NCBI GenBank assembly: GCA_964536025.1
Contig: CAZHXA010000044.1
Span: 1 to 10,904, forward strand
Direction of reading: 5' to 3'
DNA length: 10,904 nucleotides
DNA from: RGIG4576 sp964536025
Lineage (GTDB): Bacteria > Bacteroidota > Bacteroidia > Bacteroidales > Muribaculaceae
Part shown: positions 1 through 5,752 of the stretch, in pieces
How positions within the stretch are numbered: position 1 is the first letter of the stretch
Layout: every line of letters begins with the position of its first letter
The notes under the pieces: model-generated
What the model was told of the DNA's origin: nothing
The model's input: only the letters and a program-made list of their open reading frames with translations
Databases searched by the model: none
Position numbers and translations under genes: made by a program

Positions 1-457
1 GATTTGGCTCGGAATAAGCCCATAGAGGAACTTTAGCCTTGAATCTGACTGTTCCATTTGCTGTTGCTCCACAGTGTCCCCATTCCTTAAAGTCCGCTTC
101 AGTCCAGCCAACAAACTTGAACTTGTCGGCATCTGCGTGATAGAACGGGCCACCGCTGACATCAACCTTGATGTTGTCATCGTTTTCCCATACAAACGGG
201 ATAAACGGGTCGAGGCAGACATAGAATCTGTCATCATGTTTTTTCTCTATCAAGCCATGAGGATGATACTCGCCACCTTTCTGTGTGTAGACAACTCTAT
301 CTCCAATCTTTGGAGTATGCTTTGAACGAGTACTTTCTATTACCTCTACAAGCGAATTGACCATATCGACATCTTCTTGCGTCAATCCGTGATCACTGTC
401 GTATGAAACATTCAGAGGTAGGAGTGTTTCAAGTGTGTACCTTTTAGCTTTTGACAT
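1..457 (-). CDS. DUF4121-like protein of a conjugative transposon (partial, 3' end outside window)
   Basis: An open minus-strand frame starts at the ATG at 457-455 and stays open for 152 codons to the left edge, so the C-terminus is missing. The protein begins MSKAKRYTLETLLPLNVSYD and continues through a hydrophilic region with the segments GDRVVYTQKGGEYHPHG, VCLDPFIPFVWE, VSGGPFYHAD and FVGWTEADFKEWGHCG. No signal peptide or membrane segment is visible, so it is probably cytoplasmic. The opening and the GDR/Y..GEY pattern match my memory of the DUF4121 family, which is carried in accessory genes of CTnDOT-like Bacteroides integrative conjugative elements; its biochemical role is unknown. The gene looks less AT-rich than the genes from 1591 onward, which fits horizontal transfer. 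The coding call is strong; the family name is from memory only. Confidence 0.7.
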   Translation of the reverse strand, partial: MSKAKRYTLETLLPLNVSYDSDHGLTQEDVDMVNSLVEVIESTRSKHTPKIGDRVVYTQKGGEYHPHGLIEKKHDDRFYVCLDPFIPFVWENDDNIKVDVSGGPFYHADADKFKFVGWTEADFKEWGHCGATANGTVRFKAKVPLWAYSEPN

Positions 458-487
458 AACATTATATATTTTCTTGTTAGTCCGGCT

Positions 488-679
488 ATTCGGGGCCGGA
501 GTTCCCAAACTACAGGCTCTAAAAGGTCGTGTTCTCGTCAGGCAAGGTTGTGTGGAAAAATACCGCAAGCCCTATGGGGCGAGGATGATTTTTCCACGAC
601 ACCCGCAGGGCTTGACCTTGCTTGGACGAAAAGAACACGAGTTACCTTTGCCTGTGGTTTGGTGAACTCGGCTACGAAT
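488..679. repeat. Long imperfect inverted repeat, about 190 bp, with a small hairpin at its tip
   Basis: The left arm 488-517 and right arm 650-679 are near-complementary over 30 bases with a few mismatches and one-base shifts. Moving inward, CGTGTTCT (528-535) pairs with AGAACACG (632-639), CAAGGT (543-548) with ACCTTG (615-620), and TGGAAAAAT (553-561) with ATTTTTCCA (588-596). GCCC (569-572) pairs with GGGC (577-580) at the tip. An alternative pairing exists: CAAGCCCT (566-573) with AGGGCTTG (607-614). The right arm has an extra block of about 15 bases. The element ends about 30 bp upstream of the divergent minus-strand gene, so it could be a structured leader RNA of that gene, a protein-binding DNA structure of the mobile element such as a transfer-origin-like hairpin, or a small non-autonomous element. 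I cannot choose between these. Confidence 0.75.
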
Positions 680-749
680 CTGTTATCTCATTTTCTTTCT
701 CCCATAGAGAGTTTTTCTGGGATAGATGCTTATAATTGGAGAAAAAATC

Positions 750-759
750 GTACCTTTGC
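750..759 (+). other. GTACCTTTGC: candidate CTnDOT-type attachment core or -7 promoter box
   Basis: The ten bases match exactly the GTANNTTTGC core described for IntDOT-type integration sites, and lie about 290 bp from a gene typical of such elements. The same bases contain TACCTTTG, a perfect match to the Bacteroidota -7 box TAnnTTTG, so the motif may be an ordinary promoter. No good -33 TTTG at the right spacing and no gene just downstream support the promoter reading. The other element end is outside the window, so the attachment reading is inference. Confidence 0.3.
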
Positions 760-860
760 ACTTAGAAAAGAGTTATTTGAAAAGCATGAGGAATATAGTG
801 TAACAAAGCAAGTTAGCAATTTCTTATCCATTGCCCATTCTCATGCAAGTTCTTCTTAAA

Positions 861-891
861 GGTTTGATACTCAAAGATTCTTAATCAAACC
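861..891. repeat. Short hairpin, 8-bp stem
   Basis: GGTTTGAT (861-868) and ATCAAACC (884-891) are perfect inverted repeats around a 15-base loop. No T-tract follows on either strand, so it is a weak terminator candidate. It may be an element-end or operator-like sequence. Confidence 0.3.
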
Positions 892-1006
892 ACATCAAAT
901 ATAGAAATTTTTATTGATAATTTAGTGAAAAAAGGTAGAAGCAAAATAGGAGAGGTGAATTAGGATATATTATTAAGTTTCTTAAAATTTATTTTACCTA
1001 AAAAGT

Positions 1007-1020
1007 TCTCACAATAACAT
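1007..1020 (+). repeat. 14-mer shared with the promoter region at 10817-10830
   Basis: TCTCACAATAACAT occurs here and at 10817-10830, and similarity extends on both sides: 22 of 27 bases match between 1001-1027 and 10811-10837. Here it lies just before the membrane-protein remnant, as the other copy lies just before a -7 box, so it may be an upstream promoter element or regulator site. Chance is possible in AT-rich DNA. Confidence 0.3.
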
Positions 1021-1041
1021 ATTAACGAAAGGTTTTATTGA

Positions 1042-1242
1042 AATTTTGTCTTCCACATTCAAACTTGGCGGTTTGTAATTACTACGGAGATAAGATTTGC
1101 AATAGCACCTGCATTGGTTGCTTATATCAGTGCCACGGCATTGTGGCTTGTCATATATAGCAATATCGGTGTGGGAGCTATTGTTTTATCTGTAGTAATG
1201 GGTACGCCAAGACCTGAGTATAAGATAAAACAAGAAATATAA
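1042..1242 (+). pseudogene. Remnant of a small membrane protein, no start codon
   Basis: Plus-strand frame 1042-1242 stays open for 66 codons and ends in TAA, bounded upstream by TGA at 1039-1041. It looks coding: third positions are AT-rich and first positions are purine-rich. The product has a hydrophobic stretch (AIAPALVAYISATALWLVIY) followed by a second one (GVGAIVLSVVMG) and ends TPRPEYKIKQEI. This suggests two short membrane helices and a charged tail. The only ATG is codon 53, so there is no usable start. Before the TGA the same frame reads ERFY, so a TGG-to-TGA change in a longer gene is possible. I do not recognise the family. It is most likely the decayed 3' end of a gene disrupted near the element junction; a non-standard start is the alternative. 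Confidence 0.4.
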
Positions 1243-1253
1243 TCTCCACACCT

Positions 1254-1284
1254 TTTTTATGCCCGTTAGTGAACTGCATAAAAA
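1254..1284. terminator. AT-rich hairpin after the membrane-protein remnant
   Basis: TTTTTATGC (1254-1262) and GCATAAAAA (1276-1284) form a 9-bp stem with a 13-base loop, 12 bases after the stop of the 1042-1242 frame. A T-run forms one arm and an A-run the other, so on either strand it lacks a clean trailing T-tract. A competing pairing joins GTTAGT (1265-1270) with ACTAAC (1289-1294). It is a possible weak terminator for the upstream remnant. Confidence 0.35.
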
Positions 1285-1514
1285 GAGTACTAACCGTTTC
1301 ATTGGGAGATGAGAAACACAAAACGAAAGAAAAAGAGGAAAAAAAGTGAAATCTGAAAACGTAAAGAAGAAAGCGGAAAAGCTAATGCGGAGGCTGTTTT
1401 TCTATTTATGTTACTTTTTATGTGTCTCTTTATCAAGAAATATTCTAAATTGTTGTGTATAAATAACAGATATTTAAGTGTATAATAAATAAGTGGTTAC
1501 ATGTTGTAATAAAA

Positions 1515-1549
1515 TTGTAACAAATATGAAATAATATGTATATATTTGT
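1515..1549 (+). promoter_or_regulatory. Promoter of the ECF sigma factor gene, with inverted repeat over the -7 box
   Basis: TATATTTG at 1541-1548 is a perfect TAnnTTTG -7 box. A TTG at 1515-1517 is a possible -33 element, though the 23-base spacer is longer than usual. ACAAATAT (1520-1527) and ATATTTGT (1542-1549) form an 8-bp inverted repeat across the promoter and could be a regulator site. The start codon at 1591 leaves a leader of about 35 bases. Confidence 0.5.
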
Positions 1550-1590
1550 AACGGGATTAAAATAATATTGTTAATGAAATTAAAACCGTT

Positions 1591-2094
1591 ATGAACACAA
1601 TTACTTTTGAAAAAGAATTATTGTCAGTTAGGGCAAATTTATTTAATTATGCACGTCAGTTGACTCAATGTGAAGAGGATGCTGAGGATTTAGTTCAAGA
1701 ATCTTTATATAAGATAATGAAAAACGCAGGTAAGTTTGTAAACGAACACAACTTTAAAGGTTGGGCGTTTACGATATTGAAAAATATATTTATAAATGAT
1801 TACAGAAAGAATACAAAACGAAAACAGATAAATGACACAACTCCGAATGATTATTTTTTGAATTTAACTGTGCTTTACACACAAGAAACGCCCGACGCTA
1901 CCATGTCGCATAAAGAAATAATGGAAGTTGTGAATTTACTGTCCGATGAGTTGCGAATACCATTTGAGTATTATGTATCGGGATATCAGTATCAAGAAAT
2001 AGCCGATAAGATAGGTATACCGTTAGGAACGGTAAAAAGTCGTATATTTTTTGCTCGTAAGAAACTACAAAATCTATTAAAGGATTTCAGATGA
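1591..2094 (+). CDS. ECF-type RNA polymerase sigma factor
   Basis: This 167-residue protein has the two-domain layout and usual size of an ECF sigma-70 factor, which directs core RNA polymerase to a small set of promoters. Sigma region 2 spans about residues 10-76, with the DAEDLVQES signature at 30-38 and the -10-binding segment FKGWAFTILKNIFINDYRK at 55-73. A basic linker follows (KNTKRKQ). Region 4 spans about 112-163, with the helix-turn-helix YQEIADKIGIPLGTVKSR at 134-151. Region 3 is absent, as expected. The start is the first ATG of the frame, shortly after a perfect -7 box. No anti-sigma or TonB-dependent transporter gene lies next to it: the next gene is convergent, with only 4 bases between the stop codons. 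Its signal and regulon cannot be inferred here; the single-gene arrangement suggests regulation by its own promoter or by a distant partner. Confidence 0.93.
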   Translation: MNTITFEKELLSVRANLFNYARQLTQCEEDAEDLVQESLYKIMKNAGKFVNEHNFKGWAFTILKNIFINDYRKNTKRKQINDTTPNDYFLNLTVLYTQETPDATMSHKEIMEVVNLLSDELRIPFEYYVSGYQYQEIADKIGIPLGTVKSRIFFARKKLQNLLKDFR

Positions 2095-2098
2095 TTTT

Positions 2099-2323
2099 TT
2101 AGAATTGCTTTTTATCGGCATTTTCTCTTCGTTTCTGTTGCAATTTCTCTCGCTTTTTAAGCATGAAATGCAACAGAACGATTATAAGGAGAGTCGTTCC
2201 TATTACACCGAAATAGAACGTGTAATTACCTGCAATGAAGTGAGCTTTGCCAATATATGCCATTCCTGCAAGATATATAAGCAGAGCAAGTGGTATGATA
2301 GTTGATTTTTTATATCGTTTCAT
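2099..2323 (-). CDS. Small two-helix inner-membrane protein, conserved hypothetical
   Basis: The 74-residue protein has a short basic N-terminus (MKRYKKS), a first hydrophobic helix at about residues 9-25 and a second at about 36-54. A highly charged tail of alternating Lys, Arg and Glu follows. By the positive-inside rule both ends face the cytoplasm. Its ATG lies one base after the stop of the upstream exonuclease gene (TAA A ATG), so the two are almost certainly co-transcribed and probably translationally coupled. I believe similar proteins occur in Bacteroides but know no function. The plus-strand open frame over the same bases is a shadow: this frame has the membrane-protein pattern and the coupled start. 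Confidence 0.75.
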   Translation of the reverse strand: MKRYKKSTIIPLALLIYLAGMAYIGKAHFIAGNYTFYFGVIGTTLLIIVLLHFMLKKREKLQQKRRENADKKQF

Positions 2324-2324
2324 T

Positions 2325-2963
2325 TTATACGGTTGGAGTTATGGGTGATTCTACATCTTTTAAATATTTTGATTTGTCTCGGTTGAAGTTACCTTCATTC
2401 AAGAAATCGTAAATTTTAAGGCATGCCCAAGCATCGAGAGCAGCATATTCTTGTTGTGCGATGCTCAAAGATGGAGCTTCCCAATTGGATAAACGTTGGT
2501 TCTTGGAAATACGTTTGTCAAAGAGTATGCCATATATTTTTTGCAGGCTTATATCACTTATTCCGTAAGTCTTTACCATGTTTTGTATTTCAACGAAACC
2601 TTCAAATTCAGCTTTTTTGTTAGAGCGTCTTAATACGCCTAAATCATCTTTAATAGATAAACCTATTTTGGTTACGTTCTTATCTTCAAGAAACTCTTTC
2701 AGGCAATCGGGAATACCTATTTTGTTAATTCTGAATAAGAAACATTCTTCGTGTGTTGAAAGTTGCATAAGAGCCATTTTTCTTAAAACTCCTTTTTTGA
2801 ACGCCGGACGAGTTTCGGTGTCAAATCCTATATATTTATTTTTTCTTAGAAAAGCAATGGCTTTACTCGCATCGGCGACGGAGTTTATCAGATATATTTT
2901 ACCGGGAAAAGTCTCGGTTGGGAGTGAGGAAAGCTCTTCTTTGCTTATAGTAATCTTCAGCAT
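2325..2963 (-). CDS. RNase D/DnaQ-like 3'-5' exonuclease
   Basis: The 212-residue protein is a single 3'-5' exonuclease domain of the DEDDy type (RNase D / WRN-exonuclease-like), which removes nucleotides from 3' ends with two metal ions. Exo I is GFDTET, with Asp48 and Glu50. Exo II lies in GLSIKDDLGVL, with Asp106 or Asp107. Exo III is YAALDAWA, with Tyr173 and Asp177. The segment RLSNWEAPSLSIAQQEYAA before Exo III is typical of the RNase D subfamily. All four acidic metal ligands and the catalytic Tyr are present, so it should be active. The HRDC domains of true RNase D are absent, so RNA versus DNA substrate is open. It is the first gene of a minus-strand pair with the 74-residue membrane protein. 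Confidence 0.9.
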   Translation of the reverse strand: MLKITISKEELSSLPTETFPGKIYLINSVADASKAIAFLRKNKYIGFDTETRPAFKKGVLRKMALMQLSTHEECFLFRINKIGIPDCLKEFLEDKNVTKIGLSIKDDLGVLRRSNKKAEFEGFVEIQNMVKTYGISDISLQKIYGILFDKRISKNQRLSNWEAPSLSIAQQEYAALDAWACLKIYDFLNEGNFNRDKSKYLKDVESPITPTV

Positions 2964-2982
2964 TGTCGGTTATAAATTTATT

Positions 2983-2992
2983 GCAAATTTAC
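2983..2992 (-). promoter_or_regulatory. -7 box of the exonuclease gene
   Basis: On the minus strand 2992-2983 reads GTAAATTTGC, containing a perfect TAnnTTTG (TAAATTTG, 2991-2984). It lies about 20 bases before the exonuclease start codon, giving a very short leader. No convincing -33 TTTG was found. The motif also fits the GTANNTTTGC integration core, which shows how often promoters match that consensus. Confidence 0.45.
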
Positions 2993-3213
2993 TAATGATT
3001 TTCTGATATAAGAATAAATTTCATAATAATGTAAACATAAAAATGTCTTATTGATGAAAGAAAAGAGATATATAAGGAGAATGTGATAAGAAAAAACACA
3101 AGAATATAACAAAATATCAAATATTTTGAATAAATAATAACATTTTTAGAGGTAAAACGGGTGTTTGATAACAAATTTGCTTTTAGAATAGCGTGAATAT
3201 TGTATATTTATTA

Positions 3214-3243
3214 CTGAGAATTGATTAAAAAGTATTACCTTTA
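3214..3243 (+). promoter_or_regulatory. Candidate promoter of the thr operon
   Basis: TACCTTTA (3236-3243) matches TAnnTTTG at all but the last base. CTG at 3214-3216 sits 19 bases upstream in the -33 position with one mismatch to TTG. A start near 3250 would give a leader of about 40 bases before thrA. Confidence 0.35.
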
Positions 3244-3291
3244 CACGCAAGTAAAATATAAGTGAACATACTTTAATGTTTTAATAAGCTA

Positions 3292-5730
3292 ATGAAAGTA
3301 TTAAAATTCGGTGGGACTTCGGTAGGAACTGTAGAGAGCCTGCGACATGTAAAGAGAATAGTAGAGGAGTGTGAAGAACCTGTGATTGTAGTTGTTTCGG
3401 CATTAGGCGGAATAACTGACCTCCTTATAAATACAGCCCATCAAGCGTCTTCCGGAGATATTACATATATGCAGAATTATGCCAAGATTGTAGAACGTCA
3501 CATCAATGTGATAAACGGTATGGTTCCGCAGGAGAAGATATGTGCCGTGCGAGAGAAAATAGATATGTTGCTTGAAGAATTGGGTAATATCTATCGTGGG
3601 GTATCATTGATAAAAGATTTATCTTCTCGCACGCTGGATATTGTAGTGAGCTATGGCGAACGTATGTCGTCGTTGATAATAAGTAACATTATAGAAGGTG
3701 CAACGCTTTTTGATTCAAGAGGGTTTATAAAGACCGAAAATCAGTTTAACAAGCATGTGTTACAAGCCGAGCTTACCGAAAAATTGATTCACGATACATT
3801 TGATTCATTCAGTGGAAAAGTGGCATTGGTTCCCGGTTTTATTTCAACCGATGCAAAGGATAATGATATAACCAATCTGGGGCGTGGAGGAAGTGATTAC
3901 ACCGCGGCTTTGATATGTGCAGCTTTGAATGCCCGTCAACTTGAAATATGGACCGATGTGGATGGCTTTATGACAGCCGACCCTCGAGTGATTTCTTCGG
4001 CTTATGTGATAGATAAATTGACATTCATCGAAGCAATGGAACTTTGTAATTTCGGAGCAAAGGTTGTTTATCCACCTACGATTTATCCTGTATTCCAAAA
4101 GAATATTCCGATATTGATAAAAAACACTTTCAATAGTGATGCTCCGGGTACATTGATTTCGGATGCTCATGGAAGTTTTAACGGGAAAGCTATCAGAGGT
4201 ATTTCATCTATTAATGATACATGCTTGATTACGCTTACAGGTTTTGGTATGGTGGGTGTTATCGGTGTAAACTCACGAATTTTCGCCGCTTTGGCACGAA
4301 ATGGAATAAGTGTGTTCCTTGTTTCTCAAGCGTCGTCGGAACATAATACGTCTTTTGCAGTGAAAAATTGCGATGCCGACAATGCTGTTAAGGTGTTAAA
4401 AGATGAATTTGCAACTGAATTGCTTACAGGAGAAATAAGTGATATAACGCCCGAAAAAAATCTTGCAACTGTAGCAATAGTAGGTGAAAACATGAAACAC
4501 ACTCCCGGTATTGCAGGTAAGTTGTTTAATACGTTGGGACGTAATGGTATAAATGTAATAGCTTGTGCTCAAGGGGCTTCGGAAACAAATATTTCGTTTG
4601 TAATTGATAGTCGCAGTTTACGCAAGTCGTTAAATGTGATTCATGACAGCTTTTTCTTGTCGGAAACTCAAGTTTTGAACCTATTTGTTGTGGGTGTGGG
4701 AAATGTAGGTAAAAATCTTCTTTCTCAAATTCATCATCAACAAGAAAACTTGTTGAAAAACAAAGCACTTGAGCTTAGACTTGTAGGTATAGCCAATTCA
4801 AAACGTTGCGTTTTCAATCGTGAAGGTATAGATATTGAAAATTATCAAGCTGTATTGGAAGAATCTGATTTGGTAGCTACGCCCGAAACCATTCGTAACG
4901 GTGTAATAGAAATGAACATATTTAACTCGGTTTTTGTGGATTGTACTGCTTGTGCCGAAATTGCCGATATATATGGTAGCTTACTTGAACACAATGTGAG
5001 TGTAGTTGCAGCCAATAAGATAGCCGCGTCTTCCGATTATGAAAATTACAAACATTTGAAAGATATGTCGCATCGAAAAGATGTAAAATTCTTGTTTGAA
5101 ACAAATGTTGGTGCTGGTCTTCCTATCATAAATACAATCAACAGCCTTATAAATTCGGGTGATAGAATTATAAAGATAGAGGCTGTGCTTTCGGGTACGT
5201 TAAACTACATATTCAATACCATAAGTCCGGAAATACCGCTTAGTAAAGCCATAATGATGGCAAAAGAAGCCGGTTATAGTGAACCAGACCCGCGTATTGA
5301 CTTGTGTGGCAAAGATGTAGCCCGAAAAATAGTGATTTTGGCTCGTGAAGCAGGTTATAAAGTGGAGCAAGACGATGTGAAACGTAATTTGTTTATACCT
5401 GCAGAGTTCTTTGAAGGAAGCATAGAAGATTTCTTTAAGAAAGTAGAAGGAATAGATGCCGAATTTGAAGTATTGCGTAAGGCGTCAGCCGATAAAAACG
5501 AGCATTTACGTTTTGTAGCACGCATGGACGAAGGGGATGTATCTATTGGCTTGGAGGCTGTCAATCAAGCACACCCTTTCTACACACTTGCAGGTAGTAA
5601 TAATGTGATTTTGATAACCACTGAAAGATATAATGAATATCCTATGGTGATAAAAGGCTATGGTGCGGGAGCTGAAGTGACAGCTGCCGGAATTTTCTCT
5701 GACATTATAAGCATAGCTAATATCAGGTAA
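3292..5730 (+). CDS. thrA: Bifunctional aspartokinase / homoserine dehydrogenase
   Basis: This 812-residue cytoplasmic fusion enzyme phosphorylates aspartate and reduces aspartate semialdehyde to homoserine. The length matches the ThrA/MetL family. The kinase domain (about 1-290) opens with KFGGTSVG (5-12) and contains GRGGSDYTA (197-205) and TDVDGFMTADPR (221-232). Two ACT domains follow at about 315-375 and 390-455, each with the ThrA-like LFNTLGRNGINV / IFAALARNGISV pattern, so amino-acid feedback inhibition is expected, probably by threonine. The dehydrogenase begins with the nucleotide-binding GVGNVG (468-473), then ETNVGAGLP (603-611), SGTLNYIFN (634-642) and EPDPRIDLCGKDVARK (664-679). 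Glu664, Asp675 and Lys679 align with the catalytic residues of yeast homoserine dehydrogenase. Start MKVLKFGGTS is standard. Downstream genes complete threonine synthesis, which favours ThrA over MetL. Confidence 0.97.
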   Translation: MKVLKFGGTSVGTVESLRHVKRIVEECEEPVIVVVSALGGITDLLINTAHQASSGDITYMQNYAKIVERHINVINGMVPQEKICAVREKIDMLLEELGNIYRGVSLIKDLSSRTLDIVVSYGERMSSLIISNIIEGATLFDSRGFIKTENQFNKHVLQAELTEKLIHDTFDSFSGKVALVPGFISTDAKDNDITNLGRGGSDYTAALICAALNARQLEIWTDVDGFMTADPRVISSAYVIDKLTFIEAMELCNFGAKVVYPPTIYPVFQKNIPILIKNTFNSDAPGTLISDAHGSFNGKAIRGISSINDTCLITLTGFGMVGVIGVNSRIFAALARNGISVFLVSQASSEHNTSFAVKNCDADNAVKVLKDEFATELLTGEISDITPEKNLATVAIVGENMKHTPGIAGKLFNTLGRNGINVIACAQGASETNISFVIDSRSLRKSLNVIHDSFFLSETQVLNLFVVGVGNVGKNLLSQIHHQQENLLKNKALELRLVGIANSKRCVFNREGIDIENYQAVLEESDLVATPETIRNGVIEMNIFNSVFVDCTACAEIADIYGSLLEHNVSVVAANKIAASSDYENYKHLKDMSHRKDVKFLFETNVGAGLPIINTINSLINSGDRIIKIEAVLSGTLNYIFNTISPEIPLSKAIMMAKEAGYSEPDPRIDLCGKDVARKIVILAREAGYKVEQDDVKRNLFIPAEFFEGSIEDFFKKVEGIDAEFEVLRKASADKNEHLRFVARMDEGDVSIGLEAVNQAHPFYTLAGSNNVILITTERYNEYPMVIKGYGAGAEVTAAGIFSDIISIANIR

Positions 5731-5752
5731 TCAAAATATTGTTTTATAGACT

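Larger units (their letters stand above)
458..1590. other. Gene-poor junction between mobile-element DNA and chromosome
   Basis: This stretch of about 1.1 kb has no convincing intact gene. The two plus-strand open frames at 435-665 and 548-859 lie largely on the arms of the 488-679 inverted repeat, overlap each other and match nothing I know, so I do not call them. The segment holds the inverted repeat, a GTACCTTTGC motif at 750-759, an 8-bp hairpin at 861-891, a membrane-protein remnant at 1042-1242, a hairpin at 1254-1284 and the sigma-factor promoter near 1541. Between 1310 and 1462 there are only tiny frames, for example a basic 15-codon peptide from 1310 and a 25-codon Cys/Leu-rich frame from 1385. 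Composition shifts from moderate GC before about 680 to strongly AT-rich after it. Confidence 0.6.
2964..3291. other. Divergent promoter region between the exonuclease gene and thrA
   Basis: These 328 very AT-rich bases separate two divergent transcripts. I see promoter-like boxes for each side but no RNA gene, no hairpin and no leader peptide with threonine or isoleucine runs before thrA. The 60-codon minus-strand frame at 2992-3174 is low-complexity, overlaps the exonuclease promoter and is not called. Confidence 0.6.

Noticed and set aside
74..325. Plus-strand open frame of 83 codons
   Set aside because: It lies antisense inside the DUF4121-like minus-strand frame, which has a coherent protein sequence continuing to the window edge.
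435..859. Two overlapping plus-strand open frames (76 and 103 codons)
   Set aside because: They read through the arms of the inverted repeat, overlap each other and the start of the minus-strand gene, and show no recognisable domain; open frames there are better explained by the structured element.
861..1284. CRISPR array or tandem repeats
   Set aside because: The hairpins at 861-891 and 1254-1284 are unrelated to each other, and no regularly spaced direct repeats are present.
1310..1462. Tiny plus-strand frames, including a Lys/Arg-rich 15-mer and a Cys/Leu-rich 25-mer
   Set aside because: Too short and too low in complexity to support as genes; no start context or conserved motif.
2992..3174. 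Minus-strand 60-codon frame in the divergent intergenic region
   Set aside because: Low-complexity AT-rich translation that overlaps the exonuclease promoter, with no homology I recognise.
3244..3291. Threonine-operon attenuator or leader peptide
   Set aside because: No short frame rich in Thr or Ile codons and no terminator hairpin precedes thrA.
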